From NCBI GenBank assembly GCA_949130495.1, contig OX422215.1, positions 73,423,244 to 73,487,243 on the forward strand: a stretch of DNA of 64,000 bases. The letters are read 5' to 3'. The translations under genes and the position numbers were made by a program. Positions 23,966 through 33,455 of this stretch are shown here, piece after piece (position 1 is the stretch's first letter; each line of letters starts with the position of its first letter). The notes beneath the pieces are model-generated. The model was not told the origin of the DNA. It was given only the letters and a program-made list of their open reading frames with translations, and did no database searches. The DNA is from Sambucus nigra (lineage: Eukaryota; Streptophyta; Magnoliopsida; Dipsacales; Adoxaceae).

Positions 23966-25032
23966 TCACTCCACTGTTTTGATTGTCTTAAATAGTTGGA
24001 AGAATGGCTGACACTTTTCAGATGACTTCGAGATAAATCGATTCAAGGCGGCGAGCGTGCCCGTAAGTTTATGTACGTCTCTTATCGTGCGGGGAGGATG
24101 TACCTTGTTAATTTCATCAATATGGTCTGAGTTGGATACAATTCCCCTCTCGCTAACCAAGTACCCGAGAAATTTTCCTGACTGGACACCGAAGGAACAT
24201 TTGCTCGCGTTGAGCTTTATTCAGTATTTCCTGAGGATTTCGAAGGTCCTTGACAGGTCTGAGAGGTGGTCTGCTTTGTGTCTGCTCTTAACGAGCATAT
24301 CGTCGATGTACACTTCCATGGTATCTCCCATTTGGTCTATAAACATCTTGGTGACCAACCGTTGGTAGGTTTCTCCAGTATTTTTTAGCCTAAAGGGCAT
24401 AACTTTATAATAGTATAGTCCGACTGTCGTGATGAACGATGTCTTGTCTTGGTCTAGTGCATACAGAGGAATCTGATGATACCCTGAGTATGCGTTCAAA
24501 AAACTCATTCTTTTATGAGCTGTTGTGGCGTCCACCAACAGGTCAATTTTTTAGAGAGGGAAACTATCCTTAGGGCACACCCTGCTAAGGTCAGTCAAGT
24601 CAATGTAAACTCTCCATTTCCCATTGCTTTTCGAAACCACTACTGGGTTGGACATCCATTTAGGGAATTAAACTTCCCGTATGGATCATGCATCCAGCAG
24701 CTTTTCTACTTCTTTCTCCACAGCCTTGGCCTTTTCGGGCGCGGTTCGACGAGCCTTCTGTGCAACAGGCCTAAAATTTGGGTCGACGTGCAACCGATGA
24801 TAAACCACACTCGGGTCAATTCCAAGCAGCTCGTAAGGTTCCCGTACGAAAATGTCCACATTGTTCCTCAAAAGTACCTTCAATTCCCTTTTTTCTTGAT
24901 CTATGAGAGAGGCTCCAATCAAGAACATTCTATTTTTTTTTTGCTGCCTCCGACTATGACCTCTTCCAGGTCTTTAATGACCCGCTCAGAGGGGAGGAGC
25001 CTAGTCTCCTCCACTCCGGGTCTTCCATACAT
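23966..25032 (-). pseudogene. Tat-1 reverse transcriptase and pol N-terminus
   Basis: It begins just after the UAG at 25041-25039 with QLMYGRPGVEETRLLPSERV. EPYELLGIDPSVVYHRLHVDP and APEKAKAVEKEVEKLLDA follow. The palm carries MSFLNAYSGYHQIPLY and the active site YIDDMLVKSRHK (24285-24320). KLTGTLAALNRFISKSSEKC lies at 23990-24070. An A-run at 24935-24943 shifts the frame, and scattered stops add to the damage. Confidence 0.88.
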
Positions 25033-25041
25033 TAACTGCTA
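25033..25041 (-). promoter_or_regulatory. Putative readthrough stop UAG-CAG-UUA in Tat-1
   Basis: Reads AAG-TAG-CAG-TTA at the gag-protease/pol boundary. It fits UAG-CAR-YYA, the type I leaky-stop context. The peptides on both sides, SK before and QL-x-YGRPGVEETRLLPSERV after, match Tat-2 in the same frame. Confidence 0.6.
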
Positions 25042-25921
25042 CTTTGAAGGTATCAAACCTTCTTGTTCCTCATCCTTCTCTTTGGCCTTCTCGACCTTTT
25101 TTCTGGTTTTGGGCGGATGGCCGCTATGGAGCACCTTCTTGCCATCACTTGATCTCTGTGGATCTCCATTACTCCATGCTCAGTCACGTACTTGAGTTTT
25201 TTTTGGTAGGTCGAGGGGACGGCCTTCATTGCATGTAGCCATCCTCTATCAAGGATAGATTGGTAGGGCGAGTCAATGTCGACTACAAGAAACTCGATCA
25301 TCTTTGAAACACTTCCTACCCTCACTGGTAGTACGATCTTTCCCAAACTGTGGCTTCCTTCAAGTCATCAAGGCTTAACTTCAATTTCCTGAACAGGTCG
25401 AGTTACATTACCTCGGATGAGCTTCCCTGGTCGACGAGTAACTTGTCGACGTAATAATTTGTTATTCGGGGTGTAATGATCAAGGCGTCATGATGTGGGG
25501 TTCTTACTCCCACTAAATCCTCAACCGTGAATACGATGCGTTTATTGTAGTCGACGTCATCTGCTCGCCGATGCTTTCTTGACTGTGTTTTTACTGGATC
25601 GATTTGAAAAGCTTGCATTACTGTCGTAAGCTTTTTCATTTCCATCCGGGCAGAATTCCCTTGAATATGCTTAAGATCAGATGCCCCATGAATCACTGCG
25701 AAGTCATGGACAGCATCGTCTTCAAGCACGTTGTCGAGCCTTGCGTCTTCGTTGGCAGTGACCTTCTCTGCCTTCTTTTCCACAAACTCATTTAGGTGCC
25801 CGGTCTGGTCCAGCTCTTCAAGGTGAGACTTAAGAGCCCGGTAGTGCTCAGTTTTGTGTCCTCTTTCCTTGTGAAAAGTGCATCTCAATGCATTGTTTCT
25901 CTTTGAGGGATCTCCTCCCAT
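25042..25921 (-). pseudogene. Tat-1 gag C-terminus and protease
   Basis: RCTFHKERGHKTEHYRALKSHL is a Tat-type Cys/His knuckle lacking its last Cys (Tyr here and in Tat-2). A long linker leads to LLVDQGSSSEVM, the protease active site with D-Q-G instead of D-T/S-G, again as in Tat-2. The flap-like region follows (GKIVLPVRVGSVSKMIEFLVVDIDSPYQSILDRGWL). Breaks occur at about 25346-25403 and in an A/G run near 25095-25105, which puts the 25053-25346 frame out of register with the UAG. Confidence 0.85.
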
Positions 25922-27243
25922 ATTTTTGGGCCACTTTACGAATGGCTCGTCCTTGATCTTCCTTAGGATCTTATAGATTGGTTCTTTGAATACAGTGTTT
26001 ATTTCCTAAAATGATTTCGAAATATCATTCTTGTTTCCATTCTTGGATCCACCCTTGCCCCCATTCTTGCCTCCTTTCTTCTGATTTTCGGCCTTGTCAT
26101 TGCCCTAGGCAGCGAGCTTAGGTCGACCATTCTCCCCTTCACTGAGATGGGTCATATCCTCAACTTTGGCGTACTTCTCGATGCGAGCCATCAGGTCATC
26201 AATGGTTGTGGCCTCCATCTTAGTCGGGGATTGGTGCAAGAGGTAAGAGCTGGGTAGGCTAATCTTAAAAGAGTCCACTGCTACCTGCTCTGAGCAGTCT
26301 TCGACCTCGTTGAACATCTCCCAATACCTTTTTGCGTAGTCCCAGAGGCTCTCCTGGGGCGTCTTCTTCATTGTTAGTAAGGCATCCATCCTGTTTGGAT
26401 GGGATCTGCTGGTAATAAAGAGAGTCGTGAAGAGCTCTACCAGGGACTCAAACCTCCTGATGGATCTGTGAGGGAGTCTCTCGAACCACTTCTAGGCCAC
26501 ATGATACAAACTCGAGGGAAAGATCTGGCACATTAGTGCGTCCTTATGGTTCTACAGAGTCATGTCCTGCATGTACTACCTAACGTGATCGATAGGGTTA
26601 GTCTTTCCGTCATAGATCTTGAATCTTGAAATCGCGAACTTATTGGGGATTCTTCTTCTTTTATCTCCCTTAAGAAAGGGGATTTCATCTGGGTCCTGAG
26701 AGCTCGTCGAGCTAGCTCTCTGGTCGATCTGGCACCCCGATGTGTTGGGTGATGGTCAATTTCTCTTCGGGCCAAATTTCATATGGCATCATTTCCTCGA
26801 GCCAGGCTCCTGCAATGGCGAGTTGGTCGCTGTTGCTCGAGAAATTCATCATGTGACGAGTGTTCCTCGATCCTTTATGATCCGCGTCTAGGGATCCTAC
26901 CTCGGCTGCAAGACATGCTCGCCTGAGGGCTAGGAGTGCGATATTGACGTCGTCTGGTGCTACGATGGGGCTCTTTTTCCATACTTTCCATTCTCCTTTT
27001 GAGGTGAGCATTCTCAACTTCTTACTTGCGAGCAGCCTCTCCTTGCTCCTGGAGCCTTGCCTCATAGGCATCGATCAACCTAGAGAATTGTGTAGACCTG
27101 GAAGGTCCCTGACTTTCCTCTGAGGCTTGCCGCTCTGGGCGAGCCCTTTGATCTGAACGTCGAACTTCAAATCTGATCCTGCGAGGGGCAGGCTACTCTT
27201 GGATATCCCCTGCTTGAGGGGCATTGCTACGGTGACCAGACAT
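25922..27243 (-). pseudogene. Tat-1 gag
   Basis: It starts at the ATG 27243-27241 (MSGHRSNAPQAGDIQE), the same start context as in Tat-2. An Arg-rich N-terminus with coiled-coil character leads to the gag core RFKIYDGKTNPIDHVR and MDALLTMKKTPQESLWDYAKRYWEMFNEVEDC (26290-26389). TTIDDLMARIEKYAKVEDM and a Lys/Gly-rich linker follow. Many stops (after IQE, near 26580, 26500 and 25990) make it dead. Tat-2 keeps the same region open. Confidence 0.88.
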
Positions 27244-27288
27244 TCCAAATTCTTTGTTGGTGAGGGCTTTCTAAAAGGAACACAAACG

Positions 27289-27306
27289 TTCCCACAGATG
27301 GCGCCA
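27289..27306 (-). promoter_or_regulatory. Tat-1 primer-binding site
   Basis: Reads TGGCGCCATCTGTGGGAA two bases inside the 5' LTR. Tat-2 has TGGCGCCGCCTGTGGGAA. The TGG start is what a tRNA 3' CCA end requires. I do not name the tRNA. Confidence 0.75.
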
Positions 27307-27308
27307 AT

Positions 27309-27726
27309 TGTGGTGACAATTAAGTTCAGCACAAATTATCAAGAAAAGACAATCACCAGAGCAAATAAAGAAAGTAAGGAATGGCAATCACACAACACAA
27401 TATTTTTCGTGGTTTAGCAAGAATGCCTACATCCACGGTGGTGCTCTCAATATTATTTCTCTATACTCCGAGGAGTGTTTCTTAGAAAAAAATAATACAT
27501 GCCCTTTGCCCCGGGCTAAGCGTTTGTTATATACATGTTCGTTTTCGGGGAGTGGGGGTATTGGACTCCCCCACGTTAATACACAACTCCTAGAATATCT
27601 CCTTACGAGATTTTAGGAATAGACTAGGTCGTAACTGAATAAGTTAGGGTGTGAGGTCTCCACACTTTGGGTTGTAATTTATTGGGCTACTTGTCTGGGC
27701 CAAGGTGATAAATCGAGGTACCCACA
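27309..27726 (-). repeat. Tat-1 5' LTR
   Basis: 418 bases paired with 15813-16232. In transcript direction it starts TGTGGGTACC and carries a TATATAAC box (near 27524-27531), followed by CGCTTAGCCCGGGGCAAAGG, which is also seen in Tat-2 just after its TATA. The end is TCACCACA. Confidence 0.93.
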
Positions 27727-27731
27727 GTCAT

Positions 27732-27948
27732 ATTTGTACCTTCTAACAATAATTATTATTTTCATATATTACTTTTATATCACTAAGTAATATTCAAAAT
27801 CATATATTATTTTAATCTCTAGTAATATTAAATCCGGATTAATCCCAATTAATTTTTAGTAATTAATTTCAATTAATCCCCATTTATTTAGCCGATTAAC
27901 TTTTAATTAATCCCGCATTAAAAGTCATTAAAATTACAGGGTATTACA
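27732..27948 (-). repeat. Gypsy A 5' LTR, remaining part
   Basis: These 217 bases match 7889-8105 of the left LTR and end GGGTATTACA on the + strand. They close the LTR after the Tat-1 insertion. Copia-1 sequence follows directly at 27949. Confidence 0.9.
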
Positions 27949-28424
27949 AATCCCAAACGTCATTGTCCTTCATGGAATTTATCTCCTAATTCATGGCATC
28001 AATCCACTCTTCAGATTTAGAACTTTCCATGGCTTGACGGAAGGTGATTGGATCATCTTCCACAGCACCAATGTCAAACCCGTATTCTAGGACAAATACA
28101 ATCTAATCATCTGGCATATCACTTCTCCTTTCTCTAGTGGATATCTTTAATGGCATAGGTTATGTAGGTTTTAGATTTTGATCTTCTGGAACGGAAGGTT
28201 CTTGGGTATTGTTTCGATTAGGATCTTCTTCTTGAACAATGTCAGGAATAGTAGCATGATCAATGTTAATAAAAGATATGGTAATATCAACATATTCCTC
28301 TTTAAAACCAAAATCCATAACCTCCCCCCCCCCCCTGTAAACTCAACATCCTCACAGAACTGGGCGTTTCGAGTCTTAAAAATTGATTTAGTACTAGGAT
28401 CACGGAATTTTAACCCCTAGTAGT
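27949..28424 (-). pseudogene. Copia-1 RT N-terminus and linker
   Basis: On the - strand this reads EDDPITFRQAMESSKSEEWIDAMN, a stop, then EINSMKDNDVWD, the copia RT entry block. It is cut by Gypsy A at 27948. The C-terminal RT part is at 4445-5050. A 12-base C-run sits at 28324-28335. Upstream lies the low-complexity linker between integrase and RT. Confidence 0.82.
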
Positions 28425-29294
28425 TTCTTTATTTGCTACTCTATTAAGGATATACACTGCAGTCTTTAATGCTTCACCCCAAAGTATTTTTGGCAAGTTA
28501 GAGTGACTCATCATACTCCTTAACATGCCTTTAAGCGTTATGTTTTGTCTTTTATCAGCACCATTCATTCTTGGAGAACTTGGCATGGTGTACTGTGGGA
28601 TGATACTGCACTCGTCTAGGAATTTAGCAAATGGTCTTGGGCGTTGTTCACCTGAACCGTCATACCTACCATAGTATTCTCCACCACGATCAGATCTGAC
28701 ATTTTTAATCCTTTTGATGAGTTAATTTTCAAATTTAGCCTTCAATGATTTGAACACATCCAAATATTGGGACTTTTTATGGATGAGAGAAAGGTAGCCA
28801 TAACATGAAAAATCGTTTACGAATATGATAAAATGTTTTTGAAATCTCTATGAAACTGTGGGGAATAGCCCATAAGTATTTGTATGTATCAGTTGTAAGA
28901 CGCCTATAACCCTAGTGGCACCAAATCTCCTTATGTTTGTCTGTTTTTCCTTTATGCAATTTGTGCAAATTTCAAAATCTAAAAAATTAAGGAAATCGAG
29001 AATCCCATCTGAAACAAGCCTTTCAATTCTCCTTTAGGAGATGTGATGTAATCTCTTATGTCATAATGATGCGCAATTCTCATTGGTTAATTTCCTTTTG
29101 AGACCTCGAATACTTCATTGCAAGGTTTCATGATATATATCAACCCTATCAAGAATATAAAGATTATCCACATAAGATAAAGAACCAGTACCAACCAAAT
29201 TTAAATTATAAAGAAGACTAAATTGATTATTTCCAAAAGAACAAGTATAACCAAATTAGTCCAATATAGAAATAGAAACCAAATTTCATCTAAA
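28425..29294 (-). pseudogene. Copia-1 integrase
   Basis: It shows a GAG-pre-integrase region near 29000-29250, then the core with [19 protein letters not shown] (near 28640-28710), [12 protein letters not shown] and the RQNITLK stretch. The E of the usual AERRN is altered in GADKRQN. The end is [21 protein letters not shown] central stop in 28715-28730 and others break it. The same block is found in Copia-4, so the two are close relatives. Confidence 0.82.
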
Positions 29295-30400
29295 TTATGG
29301 TACAATAAAAGTCTCATTCAAATATAAATAAGTATCAGAATTTAATAATAACAAAAATATCCCTATTGATTCAACTTCAACCTTCTTGCCATCGCCCACA
29401 AAAACGAATCTTTCATTAGCATTGGGCTTTCGGTAGCTCAAACAACCCTTCATAGACACACTGATGTGAGTGGTTGCACTAAAATATATCCACAAAGTAT
29501 GTTTAGGTACCGAAGTCAAATTAGCCTCATAACAAACTAGATGAAGAAGTGCACCTTTCTTTACACGCCAAGCATGATAGTATTGCTTCGTCCTATGTCT
29601 CGTAGCTCCACAAAAGAAACAACCATCAACATTTTTTTCTTTATGTTATTTCTTTTGATATGGAACCATTACAGCTTATTTATCCTTCTTCCCTTTATCC
29701 TTAGAAGTACTAGCCAAATGAGCACTTTCTGTCTTTTCTTGCTTCAGTCTTTCCTCTTCTTGCACACAATGTGAGATGAGCTCATTAATAGAACAAGTCT
29801 CCTTTTGACAGTTGTAGCTCACCATAAATTGACTGAATTATTTGGGAATAGATATCATAAACAAATGCACAAGAAAATCCTCAGAGATATCAAGCTTAAG
29901 TGCTCTTAACTTTGAAGCGTGATGAGATATTTCCATAGTGTACTCCCTAATGTTCCCATTACCTTTATATTTTATTGAGATCAGACTTTCCAAAAGTGTA
30001 CTTGTGTTAGCCTTTTCATTCTTGGCAAATCTATTCTTAATATCTTATGGGAAATCTTTGGCCGTCTTTATCGTTTTTTGATATTGTGCCCCTGAATGCT
30101 TTTGGAATGGCCTTATTTATTATCATCAAACACATGCAATTTGACCTTTCCCACCTTTTAATGTCCTTTTTATCATCAAAGGAACTTTTATTCACAAGAG
30201 GTGCAGTAGAAGGAACCCTTAACACAAGGTCCATATCCATGACACCGAGAACTATATGGAGGTTCTCTTGTCATAACTCAAAGTTTGTGCCATTAAGCAT
30301 AGGAATAGAATTAATACTAGCAGCAATGTTAGAAGTAAAACTGAAAGATGAATCTAGAGGACAACAAACAAATAAAACTAGCTCATATAAGTCTTAAAAC
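29295..30400 (-). pseudogene. Copia-1 gag and protease
   Basis: The protease site reads WIYFSATTHISVSMKGCLS where family members have W-I-D-S-G-A, so the active-site D-S-G is lost (near 29480). GDGKKVEVESIGIF follows. Gag lies upstream: a degenerate zinc knuckle near 29600, a mid-gag block at 29830-30010, and the N-terminal MDMDLVLRVPSTAPLVNKSSFDDKKDIKRWERSN (30140-30240). Frames are broken in many places. Confidence 0.78.
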
Positions 30401-31281
30401 AAAAATAAATTCAAATGAAGGCAAATCCCATTTTAAGATATTGGACACTTTATTAATACTTTTTCTTTGGAAAACATATTAACTTGAAAGTGATATCTTT
30501 GTGTAGTAATCAAACACTGATAATAATAACATATCGAATAGTAATTCTTCCTTTGGGGTGAGTTATTATTCATATATAAAAATCAAATAATTATCACGCT
30601 CTTATTACTAAAAGTGCACATGCAATTTTGTCAAAAAATAATCGTCCTTTGGGTCGATTAATATTCACATAGATTACATGCACATTATCTTTTTATATTT
30701 CGAAATAAAAATTAATTTTTTTTAACAAAAGAAGTCACTTTGGGGACGTATTATTTAAATTAGTTTATCGCGAAATATCGATATATATACACACCAATAT
30801 TTGAATTTAAATTTGTAGGGTATACTAGCATTAAAGTAATATTCTGTAACTAGGATATATTCGGAAATAGTAACATAACCAAAGAGAGTTGGCTTAGGCC
30901 CCTTTGGCTTCAGACTTGAAAGGTTATGGGCTCAAAACCCCTTGGGCGCCAGACTTGAAAGGTCATGGGTTCAAAACCCTTGGGATACTTCACCAATATA
31001 ATTTTTATTATTTTAAAGGATTACAAAATTAAACACCAAGAGTTGAACCCTTAACCTTCCACTACCATCAAATCCAAGCCCTTTTTCCTTGAAAAAATCA
31101 TATAAAATCAACCACTAGTCCAAATTTCATGAATTTTATATCGTTGGAATCGTAATAAAATGAAGAATATTTATGTCCAAAATATTTTCAAAAATATTGA
31201 ACTTTCTGAAAAAAAATATTTTCAACCCAAAATTATATTAAATTCCTTTCTAATATGTTCTTAACAATTCAACATAAAATA
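30401..31281 (-). other. Copia-1 5' leader
   Basis: About 880 bases between gag and the PBS with no gene. It contains three diverged blocks spaced about 93 bases apart, with the + strand motif CTTTGGGG/CTTTGGGTCG at 30552, 30647 and 30738, and a tRNA-like tandem pair at 30886-30986. The rest is AT-rich. Confidence 0.6.
30886..30986 (+). repeat. tRNA-like tandem repeat (SINE-head-like)
   Basis: A box-A-like TTGGCTTAGG (30889-30898) is followed by two 36-39 base units, at 30911 and 30950, each ending in a box-B-like GGGCTCAAAACCCC or GGGTTCAAAACCC. This is similar to the anticodon-arm-to-T-arm half of a tRNA, repeated. No cloverleaf can be closed, so it is not called a tRNA gene. It could be a fragment of a tRNA-derived SINE. 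Confidence 0.4.
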
Positions 31282-31293
31282 GCTCTGATACCA
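31282..31293 (-). promoter_or_regulatory. Copia-1 primer-binding site
   Basis: TGGTATCAGAGC on the - strand, a perfect initiator tRNA-Met PBS, two bases inside the LTR. Confidence 0.9.
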
Positions 31294-31295
31294 CA

Positions 31296-31763
31296 TGTTA
31301 GATTAATTTCTATTTTGTGAAAACCATCACATAAACAGAAACATTCATGCTGAATTATCAAGAAATAAAAATATTGAATTTGCGAAAATATTCCTAAATC
31401 CATAACGAGAAAAGTAAAATATTTGAGTCTGAGGTCTTATGATCTTTCAGATCAACTAGTTTATTTTATGACTGAATTTGTCTCTAACAATGGGAATGAG
31501 AAGAAGAGAGTTGTGTGATCTGGGAACCACAAACCCTATTTATAAGACAATCGTGTCTTTTCATATTTCGTATATTTCTATTTTAACCCATCATAAACAT
31601 AGAAATTACGCTTGTCTTTACACATTAAAACCCACACTTTAATAATACATTAATAAGGCCCTAAAACTTAAATTAATCACTTTAAATGGCCTAACTTTAT
31701 TTGATAGCCTATAATTCACATTTATTTCATATATAAGCCCATATATATGATTTGACTCTAACA
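31296..31763 (-). repeat. Copia-1 5' LTR
   Basis: 468 bases with the inverted ends TGTTAGA and TCTAACA. A TATAAATAG box on the - strand lies near 31535-31543. The 3' partner is not in the window. It lies directly against LINE coding sequence at 31764, so Copia-1 jumped into the LINE; the expected duplication on this side is GTTCC. Confidence 0.9.
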
Positions 31764-32372
31764 GTTCCATGCTATTATTAATCATTGTAGAACAAGAAAT
31801 GTAATGATTTTAGTTAATGATGGATTTCAAATCAAAAAGATATTGAGACTACATTTAAGGACTCTTATATTGATCTTTTCACTATTACTAATCCTCCAAA
31901 TAATGATGTGAGTGTTGATAAAATTGCTCATGTAATTTCCATAACTAATTTTGAATCGCTCTTGGAACCCATAAATGAAAATGAAATTACAAATATTATT
32001 CGGGGCATGCCTATTAACAAGTTAATTGGCCTGTTGGCCTAACTATTGAGTTCTTTAAAGATAATTGGGATTTTATTGGTCATAGTGTTATTAATTTGAC
32101 TTTTGGTTTCTTCCAATCTAGTTATATTTTACATGCCTTAAGCAAACTTTACTAATTTTCTTACCTAAAATTGAGAATTCGACTAGAATACAACGTTATC
32201 GTTCCATTAACCTTTGCAATGTGATTTTCAAAATAATTTATGCCATTATGGTAAGTATGTTAAAGCCTATTGTTGCAAAGTTAGTCACTACTTTTCAAAA
32301 TGCTTTTATTGAAGAACATCATATATAAGATAATATTTTAATTACTCATAAAATGTTGCACACTATGAGACA
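31764..32372 (+). pseudogene. L1-type LINE ORF2: RT, N-terminal part
   Basis: Reads FHAIINHCRTRNVMILVND, then (frame change) FKDSYIDLFTI, FESLLEPINENEITNII, YRPISLCNVIFKIIYAIMVSML, FQNAFIEEHHI and ILITHKMLHTMRH. These are the finger blocks of plant L1-like reverse transcriptases. Copia-1 truncates it on the left, and a Helitron-like insertion breaks it at 32372. Many stops are present. Confidence 0.85.
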
Positions 32373-33455
32373 TCTATACTATACCTCTAATACAATAGTA
32401 TTGGAGGTTAATTAGCCTTTTATTCTCAAACCCAATAGTTATGCCAACCATTTACTTTTTCAAAGTATAAAAATCTTTCAAAAAAAACTCTTCAGACTTT
32501 CTTTAAAGAAATTAACTTAGGACCCTTCCTCTATTCTCATCTCCTCTATTAATCACGACCTACGTTGAATTCTCTCTACAATTTCTCCTTTTAGTACAAT
32601 CACACACATAATTACTTTTCCATCCTTCCTATTTTTCTCAATCCCTATTTTTTGCCTTTATTACTTCTTCTCTTTATATATCTCACAATACTCAATCTGT
32701 CTAAAAGAATATTATTATTTTCAGTTTATACATTAATGGATAAGTTTGGTTTCTATGATTGTTTTATTGTTTTCAATTTATACATAAATGGATAAGTTTG
32801 GTTTTAATGAAGTGTTTGCTTTTCTCTATTCACCACATTGTTAGCTTATATAGTTTTTTATTCTAAATGGGTATCACTCATTTCGGTTTATATGTTATTG
32901 GATGAGTTTTCTTTTATTAATTAAGTGTTTGCTTCTATTTTTAATTATCTGATTAAATATAGATTCATACGATAATACAAAGTGGTTACATACTCATTTA
33001 CAGCATTGGTTAGTTGTCAAACATACATGAGAAAGAAATGAGTCGATTGTTTCAATTAATGTATATAGTCCTATTATACATAAGAATGTTAGAAATTTAT
33101 GTTATAGGAAATTTTCAATTTATAAGATTATTAGCAGTGATCCAAGCTCATAATGAATTTTGTTAGAGTTTTGTTCTCATGTTTACATTATAAGCCTATA
33201 AATTTGATTTACATATTTCGTTGTGTAAATTCTAAGCTTCTGCTGTTTTTGGTGATCATAATTTTAATATATAAAAAATAGTGATAATTTCATTAGGAAA
33301 AAAAGTTAACAAAACTAAATTTGTAAACGCTCATACATACCCAATTAACATGGTAAATGATAATATCAGTGAACATTGTATAAATGTCAGTGACTAATAT
33401 TTTATCCTTTCACCTACTAAAAATACGCCCACGCATTGCTCGAGTTGTATGTTAG
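32373..33455 (+). mobile_element. Non-autonomous Helitron-like element
   Basis: It begins TCTATACTATACC and ends ...TTGTATGTTAG, inserted exactly between host A (32372) and T (33456) with no target duplication, as Helitrons do. The 3' end has a decayed GC hairpin, CCCACGCATTGCTCGAG, a few bases before TTAG; the family consensus is CTRR, so the first base has changed. Without these 1083 bases the LINE frame reads on as TMRH-SKSNIGGIVIKLYLSKAYNKLEW. No gene is inside. A diverged duplicate pair lies near 32720-32820. Confidence 0.7.

Larger units (their letters stand above)
15813..27726 (-). mobile_element. Tat-1: Tat-lineage Ty3/gypsy element nested in Gypsy A LTR
   Basis: The element runs from TGTTGTGACA to GGTACCCACA and is flanked by the direct duplication GTCAT (15808-15812 and 27727-27731). 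Its LTRs are 15813-16232 and 27309-27726. Order on the - strand: PBS, gag, protease, in-frame UAG, RT, degenerate RNase H, second RNase H, integrase, then a ~4.3 kb non-pol region holding a + strand (antisense) gene, then the 3' LTR. The second RNase H and the long 3' region with an extra gene are marks of the Tat lineage. By eye the LTRs differ at about 35 of 420 sites. A solo LTR at 21893-23152 interrupts pol. Confidence 0.93.
5077..27948 (-). mobile_element. Gypsy A: Tekay-like chromovirus, split by Tat-1
   Basis: This - strand Ty3/gypsy element has LTRs at 5077-8105 (3') and 12816-15812 plus 27732-27948 (5', interrupted by Tat-1). Its parts lie in the order PBS, gag, protease, RT, RNase H, integrase, chromodomain-like tail, purine tract. 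The ~3 kb LTRs, initiator tRNA-Met PBS, GPF motif and C-terminal chromodomain-like segment are typical of the Tekay/Del clade. Many stops and frameshifts make it defective. No target duplication can be read, because the left flank is the PBS stub, not clean flanking DNA. Confidence 0.85.

Noticed and set aside
24515..25195. 226-codon + strand frame
   Set aside because: It is the antisense shadow of the Tat-1 RT/protease region, where the - strand has the matching domains.
28324..28335. C-run as a regulatory motif
   Set aside because: A homopolymer inside broken Copia-1 coding sequence; most likely slippage.
30886..30986. Functional tRNA gene
   Set aside because: Box-like motifs are present but no cloverleaf, anticodon arm or acceptor pairing can be formed.
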